A stretch of 64,000 bases of DNA from JANPLN01 sp041736155. Lineage in GTDB: Bacteria; Bdellovibrionota; Bdellovibrionia; Bdellovibrionales; JAGQZY01. The translations under genes were made by a program, and so were the position numbers. The notes beneath the pieces were generated by a model, which had not been told where the DNA came from, did not search any database, and saw nothing but the letters and a program-made list of their open reading frames with translations. This document shows positions 58,681 through 64,000 of this stretch, piece after piece; the first letter of the stretch is position 1; each line of letters begins with the position of its first letter. The stretch lies in NCBI GenBank assembly GCA_041736155.1, contig JBGSUL010000089.1:1-64000 (forward strand), read 5' to 3'.

Positions 58681-59559
58681 ATGGCTTACAAATTTGTATC
58701 CTTTATCTTGGTTCAGCTGTTAATCACTCAAATCGCACTGGCGACACCACAGAAGGTCGCTTTTACATCTGACTATGTTCTTTTTTATTCATCTCTTAAA
58801 GACACGCACGCTCTAGCGAAAGCGGCTCTCCCTTATCAAAAAATGAATCGCAACGTTCCGCTTTCTATAAAAACTCTACAATCGTTGCCAGCACAAAAAC
58901 TTCCCAAGCTGACCTTGCGAGGAAGAGATTTAGTTTTTCAGTCTTCCGGAACAACCACGACATTGGTACCTATGGGCGGCACTCGTTTTTTATTAGATGG
59001 CCAGCGTATTGATCTCAAAGATGATCTTAGCAAGTATTTTACAAAAAACACCCCGTGGCCCTTGTTGATTGAAGAAGCTCATGCCATTGGCCCTTTCATC
59101 TGGGCTCTCATTGTTGCTTTTTCCGTTGCTGGAGCCGGGGCTTGTTTTAATTCCACTGTGAATAAATATCTCAGTCATGTTAAAGACGAAATACAGGCAA
59201 AATGGGTCAGCGCTCCAGGGACATTGAATAGCTATTTTCGAGAAGCCAAGAATCTTGTGAGACCTATCTGCCCAGGCGCTGCGTGGGCTGATGACACCAT
59301 GGCATTTGATTATGAACTTTTCTTTGATAATTATTGTTCGCGAGTGCGCGCGCAATCGACATTGCCGGTACAAACTCATACCTTTGATGAAAATCTCGCT
59401 ACCAATTTTTATGGTGGTTCCGATGAGGTCGATCGTACTATAATCAAAGTGGCCATGGAACAGGACCCAGAGTTTATTCTCGAATGTATCAATAAGCCTC
59501 GCCTCATCAATCAGGCGCCGACCACGCCGGTGGAATCCCCCACCCCACGCGCTCAATAA
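58681..59559 (+). CDS. Secreted or membrane-anchored protein of unknown function
   Basis: The 292-residue protein has a signal peptide (MAYKFVSFILVQLLITQIALA) and a second hydrophobic stretch at about 140-158 (GPFIWALIVAFSVAGAGACF). The part after it is Cys-poor, with a few scattered Cys (RPICPGA, DNYCSRV, ECINKP). I recognise no family. It lies 40 bp after the dehydratase and could still belong to the pigment transcript, but nothing links it functionally. Confidence 0.6.
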   Translation: MAYKFVSFILVQLLITQIALATPQKVAFTSDYVLFYSSLKDTHALAKAALPYQKMNRNVPLSIKTLQSLPAQKLPKLTLRGRDLVFQSSGTTTTLVPMGGTRFLLDGQRIDLKDDLSKYFTKNTPWPLLIEEAHAIGPFIWALIVAFSVAGAGACFNSTVNKYLSHVKDEIQAKWVSAPGTLNSYFREAKNLVRPICPGAAWADDTMAFDYELFFDNYCSRVRAQSTLPVQTHTFDENLATNFYGGSDEVDRTIIKVAMEQDPEFILECINKPRLINQAPTTPVESPTPRAQ

Positions 59560-59575
59560 GTTAACATTTCCTTGG

Positions 59576-59603
59576 TTGTCATTTTGCATACCTGCTATAT
59601 ATT
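59576..59603 (+). promoter_or_regulatory. Sigma-70-type promoter of the 59632-61638 gene
   Basis: TTGTCA at 59576-59581 and TATATT at 59598-59603 have a 16-bp spacer. Predicted start near 59610 gives a leader of about 22 nt that contains the ribosome site TGGAGC. Confidence 0.5.
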
Positions 59604-59631
59604 CGGCCCTAAGAATTTATATGGAGCATTT

Positions 59632-61638
59632 ATGGCAAAATTTTTCCAAGTTTTGTGTCTCTTTTTAACTATTTTTGTCACTTTAGAATCTGCCTGGGCG
59701 CAAATTACGCCACGAATTGAAGACGGTCTCGCCATCACCCACCCACGTGTTCTCGGCACTATGGAACAACGTTTAAATGGTGTAGGTATCGGTCTGGGTT
59801 ATTATCTCGACCCCACTGGACGATCGACACCCAAGCTCTCTAATAAGTTTTTAGCAGAACTCCCTGTCTTTCAAACTATTTTAAGAGATCTCGAATCAGA
59901 ACTGGCTCTATTTCAAAGGAGCTTCACCTCCAATTCCGATACCGCGGGTGTGGGGCTTAACTTTCATAATCGCATGTTTGACATTCGCTTTCTTAAAGAA
60001 GATCGCGCTGTGCTTTCCCTGATCGGCGTGGTCAATCGCATGGATCAAGGCTATAAAAATTCTGCCACATGTGGTGAAACTCGCCTCATCTATCGATTGG
60101 CTTACTCCGTAGAACTTCCGAGTGATCAAGGTCCGAAGCGTGTTTCTTCGCGACTGCCAATGACCGTGAACCTTATCCTCAACGCCCGTCCCGCTAACTC
60201 CTCACTCTCCTGTGCCGATATTGCTCGCCGTTGGAAAAACATCAATATCAATGGTCTCTCGGTAACCCAAGCCGTAGACAGCCTTTTTAGCGACGAAGGT
60301 CCTCTCAGCCCAGAGCTTCGCGATCGAAGTTTGATCAAACAACTGGAAATCAATTTACAACTTTCGCGCAAAGCCGCAGCTGTAAGTCCTGACTTTGGTG
60401 GGCACGCAGTTTATTTACTCAAGGTTTATGGTTGGAACGCTCAACAACAAACCTTCTCTCCCATACTTCTTGATAACCAGGTGGATCGACAAAAATCAGA
60501 AGCCTTTTTTACATGGCTTCTCGCCCCTGCAAATCTTCAACAAAATCTCACTCAACTAGATCAGGGAACTCTGCGTATTCCGGAAACATTTTTAGCGCCT
60601 CGCGCTTATTCCATTGCTCCCGGTGGTTTAGGACGTGCGCAGAACCATGTGCTTTTTAACACACTTTCAGATGACAAAATTCAAACAGCACTTTCTCAGT
60701 GGCACCCCCCATCGCCGCGCAATATTTTATCGGTAGATGGTTTTAAGCGTCGCCTCACTGATATGAGCTGCACCGGATGTCACCAAACCCGCGCCATCGG
60801 TGGTTTTCACTTTATGGGACAAGATCCTTACCGATGGAATCCTGACAACAGCAGTTTTTCTGGACTCTATCCTGGCAACGCCGTGATTGTTCCGGCTTCA
60901 GCACATTTCTTTGCCGATCTAGAACGTCGCCGGCGCATTGTCGATGCGATTTCGCTTGAGCAACCCGTGGATTATGCTTCGGGTTTTTCTTCGAAACCCG
61001 ATGGATCCAACAGTCGGCTCTACACCAATTGGGGCGCTCATTGTTATGTGGGCCATGATCCGAGTTTTAAACAGTGGACCTGCTCAGCACAATATCAATG
61101 CTTGCAACTTCACCAATCTCCACTCGCACCAGGCATGGGTGTGTGCGTTTCAAAAACTCTGAAAGAAATCGGCGACCCTACAGAAACAGGACGAATCACT
61201 CTGACCGGACGTACATGGTATTCAGATGCCTACAATCGCCAACAAACATTTTCGCTTCCCAACGACAAAGACTACGTAAACTCTCCTCAAAGCGCACAAT
61301 CGGGAAGCAAGACGGGTGGCTTCCCTGGCGGATCTATTCGTACGAAAACGTGTGATCCCACTGTGATGTCTCGCCACCCTGAAGCTCTCTGTGGCGCTTT
61401 GCCTGCTGCCAAAAGTGGGTTTAATGCATGCCTCACTGATCCCAAACAAAGTTTTAAAGATTGCATTGATGAATACTCAACAGGAGTGGGTTTAAGAGGC
61501 TGCAGTCGACGCAACCCTTGTCGCGATGATTATATTTGTGCCGAACCCCTCAACTCTAAAGATCAAGATGCAGGAGTTTGTGTGCCTCCTTACTTCTTGT
61601 TTCAATTTCGCGTCGATGGGCACCCGATTAGGTTTTAA
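59632..61638 (+). CDS. Large secreted protein with one CxxCH motif and a Cys-rich C-terminus
   Basis: I start at 59632 (MAKFFQVLCLFLTIFVTLESAWA, a signal peptide with TGGAGC upstream). The 668-residue protein contains a single c-type haem motif in DMSCTGCHQTRAIGGFHFMG (about residue 383). A Cys-rich C-terminal region follows, including HCYVGHD, WTCSAQYQCLQLHQS, LRGCSRRNPCRDDYICAEP and DAGVCVPP, which looks like disulfide-bonded EGF/Kazal-type repeats. The first 350 residues are globular and unrecognised. It may be a periplasmic or surface redox protein, or the motif may be structural. Its 3' end overlaps the convergent glutathione-peroxidase gene by 11 bp. Confidence 0.75.
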   Translation: MAKFFQVLCLFLTIFVTLESAWAQITPRIEDGLAITHPRVLGTMEQRLNGVGIGLGYYLDPTGRSTPKLSNKFLAELPVFQTILRDLESELALFQRSFTSNSDTAGVGLNFHNRMFDIRFLKEDRAVLSLIGVVNRMDQGYKNSATCGETRLIYRLAYSVELPSDQGPKRVSSRLPMTVNLILNARPANSSLSCADIARRWKNININGLSVTQAVDSLFSDEGPLSPELRDRSLIKQLEINLQLSRKAAAVSPDFGGHAVYLLKVYGWNAQQQTFSPILLDNQVDRQKSEAFFTWLLAPANLQQNLTQLDQGTLRIPETFLAPRAYSIAPGGLGRAQNHVLFNTLSDDKIQTALSQWHPPSPRNILSVDGFKRRLTDMSCTGCHQTRAIGGFHFMGQDPYRWNPDNSSFSGLYPGNAVIVPASAHFFADLERRRRIVDAISLEQPVDYASGFSSKPDGSNSRLYTNWGAHCYVGHDPSFKQWTCSAQYQCLQLHQSPLAPGMGVCVSKTLKEIGDPTETGRITLTGRTWYSDAYNRQQTFSLPNDKDYVNSPQSAQSGSKTGGFPGGSIRTKTCDPTVMSRHPEALCGALPAAKSGFNACLTDPKQSFKDCIDEYSTGVGLRGCSRRNPCRDDYICAEPLNSKDQDAGVCVPPYFLFQFRVDGHPIRF

Positions 61639-62110
61639 GTAATTCCAGAATGCGCTCGCGCAACTTGGCGGGCGTTGTTGTAGGTGCAAAACGTTGGATT
61701 TTTGTGCCATTGGATGACACTAAAAATTTTGTGAAATTCCATTTGATATTTTTTGTTCCTAAAAAACCCGGAGCTTGGCTTTTGAGAAATTGATACAGTG
61801 GATGAGCATTTTCACCGTTGACCTCCACTTTAGCGAACATAGGAAACTTAATCCCAAAAGATGTCGTGCAAAATTGCTCAATAGCCGCCTCATCACCTGG
61901 TTCCTGTTGACCAAATTGATTGCACGGAAAACCCAAGATCACTAAACCTTTATCGCCAAACTCTTCGTGCAGTTTTTCGAGATCAGCGTACTGATTGGTA
62001 AATCCACATTGTGAGGCTGTGTTCACAATCAACAAAACTTTTCCGCGATATCGTTCGAGCGATACGTCACCCTCGCGAATGGATTTGGCCGTGTAACCGT
62101 AAATACTCAT
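61628..62110 (-). CDS. Glutathione peroxidase family protein
   Basis: The 160-residue thiol peroxidase reduces H2O2 or lipid hydroperoxides. The catalytic Cys35 is in VNTASQCGFTNQY, Gln in LGFPCNQFGQQEPG (with the likely resolving Cys) and Trp in IKWNFTKFLV. It is the Cys (not Sec) bacterial BtuE/Gpx type and probably works with thioredoxin. No signal peptide, so cytoplasmic. It follows the FMN reductase by 7 bp, a likely oxidative-stress pair. Confidence 0.93.
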   Translation of the reverse strand: MSIYGYTAKSIREGDVSLERYRGKVLLIVNTASQCGFTNQYADLEKLHEEFGDKGLVILGFPCNQFGQQEPGDEAAIEQFCTTSFGIKFPMFAKVEVNGENAHPLYQFLKSQAPGFLGTKNIKWNFTKFLVSSNGTKIQRFAPTTTPAKLRERILELLKT

Positions 62111-62117
62111 AAAACTC

Positions 62118-62663
62118 CTAACTCAATTTTTGACAATACTGTACAAAGGCCGCCGTCAGTGCTTTTATTCTTTCCGCATTTTTAGAATCCACGAATGTTC
62201 CTTCTGCCGTGAAAGCTTCGTGGGCTTTTGCTAAACCAAATGTCTGCGGATAAACATAGGAACCCACCACCTCGAGTGGAACTTTTCCGTGCAACAACCC
62301 TCGCACGCCACCCAAACCTCCAGGACTCGCGGCCAAGAGAAGCACAGGCTTTTGCTCGAGAGGAACAGGTTTGAGTCGCGACAACCAATCAATGGTATTT
62401 TTCAACGGACTCGAAATCGAGCCATTGTACTCGGGGGAAGAAATGACCACGCCCTGCGCGCCTTGTATCAGTGTCGCCAAAAGCTGCACACCTTCGGGAA
62501 TTCCCTCCACCTCAACATCACCATCGTAGAGAGGAATATTCAAAGTTTTAATATCCACCACAGTGGCCTCCACCGAAGTTGGTAAAAGCTTTTGGGTCGC
62601 TGCCACTAATTTTTTATTGAGAGAATCTTTGCGTAAACTTCCTGCAAAAAGAACCAGCTTCAT
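62118..62663 (-). CDS. NADPH-dependent FMN reductase family protein
   Basis: The 181-residue flavodoxin-like protein has the phosphate-binding LFAGSLRKDSLNKKLV and the family signature GVVISSPEYNGSISSPLKNTIDWLSR. Members (ChrR/YieF/SsuE type) reduce FMN, quinones, chromate or azo dyes. It forms a pair with glutathione peroxidase. It could in principle supply reduced flavin to the halogenase, but that is speculation. Confidence 0.92.
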   Translation of the reverse strand: MKLVLFAGSLRKDSLNKKLVAATQKLLPTSVEATVVDIKTLNIPLYDGDVEVEGIPEGVQLLATLIQGAQGVVISSPEYNGSISSPLKNTIDWLSRLKPVPLEQKPVLLLAASPGGLGGVRGLLHGKVPLEVVGSYVYPQTFGLAKAHEAFTAEGTFVDSKNAERIKALTAAFVQYCQKLS

Positions 62664-62728
62664 TGAAGCCTCCTATTTTGTTGACGCTTTTGCGTCGTTT
62701 CTTACGTCGTTGTTAGCGCAGCGCCTCT

Positions 62729-64000
62729 TCACGTCGCTGTTTCAATAATCAAAAGAATAATGCCGATGATCGATCCGCCGGCAATAATGCCTGCGCCGAT
62801 GGACTCTTTGTTGTCGATCACATTTTCATAAAACTCACTGCGCAGACTTTTTGATTTTCTTTCTAATAACCAGAATACAAAAGCGCCCATAAACATCAAA
62901 AAAACATCAGTAAATGGAATCACAAACGGCAACCCCAGGCCCACAGGTGACAGAGGGAATTTTCCATTGGATCTTTTAACCATCATCTCAAGAACCACAC
63001 CTAAGACTGCGCCCACCAAAATAGCCCATTGCGCTGAGATATGCAGGGCTGAAATTCCCTTCGATAAAACTTCGGCGACAGCTTTCCACACCAGAGCACT
63101 CGGCATCGGAAACTGCTCAGTACCAAACACATTGATGTCCCCGTGAAAAAGCATGTAAAACACCGGCACGGCGACCAAGCCTCCAGCAAATATCCCAATC
63201 ACGTGTCCCACGGCTTGCTGGCGAGGCTTAGCTCCCAACATGTAGCCTGGTTTAATATCCATTAAAAGATTACTCGCGTTGAGGGAAACTTCTGAGGTGA
63301 TACCGGCTGTGATAAGACTCACATTCATATTTCCAGGAGCGAGAAAACTAAAGAATACCTGAGTGATTTTAGCCAGCGCACCACCCGGCGTAATGGCCGT
63401 AAGACCCGTAGATTTCACCGCCATGATACTCAATACAAAAACCAAAGGCACGGAGACAAGTCCCAGCCAATAATCCACAGCAAAAAAAGTATGCCCCATC
63501 CAAGAAATGACCAAAGCCATGATGGGAATTCCAATCAAAGAAACTCGCGACGGTAATTCGATGTCGGCAAGAATATCTTTCTTTTTTACAGTTTTTGTCG
63601 CTTTCTTTTTAAATAATTCTCTCACACTTTGTTTGGTGGATTCAGAAAAGAAAAAGGAATAGAGAGAGGCCGTCGTCATTAATGCAGCTCCACCCCATAA
63701 CGCCCATAAAGAGATATTACGAAATCCTCCTGCGGCCGGAATAATGCCTTTTTGAATCATGATTGGCGCAAGAATTCCGTAATTGATAATACCACCGATC
63801 AGCATGGACATCGCCACACGCATGGACATCAGCATTCCTGTTCCCATCATCACGATAGACGAATCGTAACGAAGAAGGAGATCCTTCATCGGTGTGCCTA
63901 AGATGGTCGGTGTATAGAACTTATAAATAAATTCATCCCAGTAATGAGGGATGGCCAAAAACGGCACGCCGATTTTAGCCAGCACAGCTTCGCTACGCAA
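62729..64000 (-). CDS. OPT-family oligopeptide/metal transporter, C-terminal part (cut by window edge)
   Basis: The visible 423 residues are the C-terminal two thirds of an integral membrane transporter with about nine helices. Segments such as NLLMDIKPGYMLGAKPRQQAVGHVIGIFAGG, PSALVWKAVAEVLSKG and LSPVGLGLPFVIPFTDVFLMFMGA are typical of the OPT family (oligopeptide or siderophore/metal-chelate import). The start codon lies outside the window to the right. Helix LGLPF...D..LMF is the conserved C-terminal block. The substrate cannot be told from sequence. Confidence 0.85.
   Translation of the reverse strand: MRSEAVLAKIGVPFLAIPHYWDEFIYKFYTPTILGTPMKDLLLRYDSSIVMMGTGMLMSMRVAMSMLIGGIINYGILAPIMIQKGIIPAAGGFRNISLWALWGGAALMTTASLYSFFFSESTKQSVRELFKKKATKTVKKKDILADIELPSRVSLIGIPIMALVISWMGHTFFAVDYWLGLVSVPLVFVLSIMAVKSTGLTAITPGGALAKITQVFFSFLAPGNMNVSLITAGITSEVSLNASNLLMDIKPGYMLGAKPRQQAVGHVIGIFAGGLVAVPVFYMLFHGDINVFGTEQFPMPSALVWKAVAEVLSKGISALHISAQWAILVGAVLGVVLEMMVKRSNGKFPLSPVGLGLPFVIPFTDVFLMFMGAFVFWLLERKSKSLRSEFYENVIDNKESIGAGIIAGGSIIGIILLIIETAT

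Noticed and set aside
62679..62700. GACGC-TTTT-GCGTC hairpin as a terminator
   Set aside because: The T-rich side faces the plus strand, which has no gene ending there; on the minus strand no U-run follows.

Overview
The window looks like a chromosomal segment from a Gram-negative bacterium of the Bdellovibrionota or a nearby delta-type lineage. The evidence is a gene-dense chromosome of moderate G+C, many signal-peptide and outer-membrane beta-barrel proteins, and a rimP-nusA-infB-rbfA-truB-rpsO-pnp-M16 peptidase-dut-fur order that I associate with Bdellovibrio relatives. The taxonomic call is inference; no rRNA is present.

Layout. (1) 1-2.0 kb: the first codons of an IS110-type transposase, a secreted protein of unknown function and a PhnA/YjdM zinc-ribbon protein. 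(2) 2.1-13.3 kb: a nine-gene minus-strand operon for TonB-dependent uptake. It encodes a beta-helix secreted protein, a TonB-dependent receptor, an ankyrin lipoprotein, ExbB, ExbD, a DUF3450 protein, a TtpC-like protein without its channel domain, TonB and a TPR protein. A phosphate-selective porin O/P gene is divergent, and the shared control region carries 11-bp-periodic repeats resembling a Pho box. (3) 13.4-21 kb: miaA-mutL, small membrane proteins, a frameshifted outer-membrane protein gene, and two paralogous secreted proteins of unknown function. (4) 20.9-32.8 kb: the conserved translation and RNA-metabolism operon on the minus strand. (5) 32.9-36.3 kb: outer-membrane proteins, tRNA-Leu(CAA) and a small two-TM ion channel with an unusual selectivity filter.

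(6) 36.4-58.6 kb: an aryl-polyene (xanthomonadin/flexirubin-like) pigment cluster in several divergent operons. A MIO-type ammonia-lyase would make the aryl starter acid and an AMP-ligase would load it on an ACP. Ketosynthases with a Cys-less partner, a FabG-type reductase and two hotdog dehydratases would build the polyene. A flavin-dependent halogenase, a CrtI-like oxidoreductase, a GT2/DUF2062/LpxL-type fusion, a PlsC acyltransferase and a C45 Ntn-hydrolase would tailor and attach it. A LolA-like protein, an MMPL transporter, a DUF3261-like lipoprotein, a polysaccharide deacetylase, a periplasmic protein and a barrel protein would move it to or fix it in the outer membrane. DarA/DarB-type genes for dialkylresorcinol are not seen, so a true flexirubin is less likely than a lipid- or sugar-linked aryl polyene.

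(7) 58.7-64 kb: two secreted proteins (one with a CxxCH motif), glutathione peroxidase, an NADPH-dependent FMN reductase and an OPT-family transporter cut by the window edge.

Non-ATG starts are common here (TTG for infB, GTG for several genes, possibly CTG and ATT). Two promoters sit so close to their genes that leaderless mRNAs are predicted. Palindromic REP-like elements with the core TCCTGAGCGCAGCGAAGGA occur at gene 3' ends.
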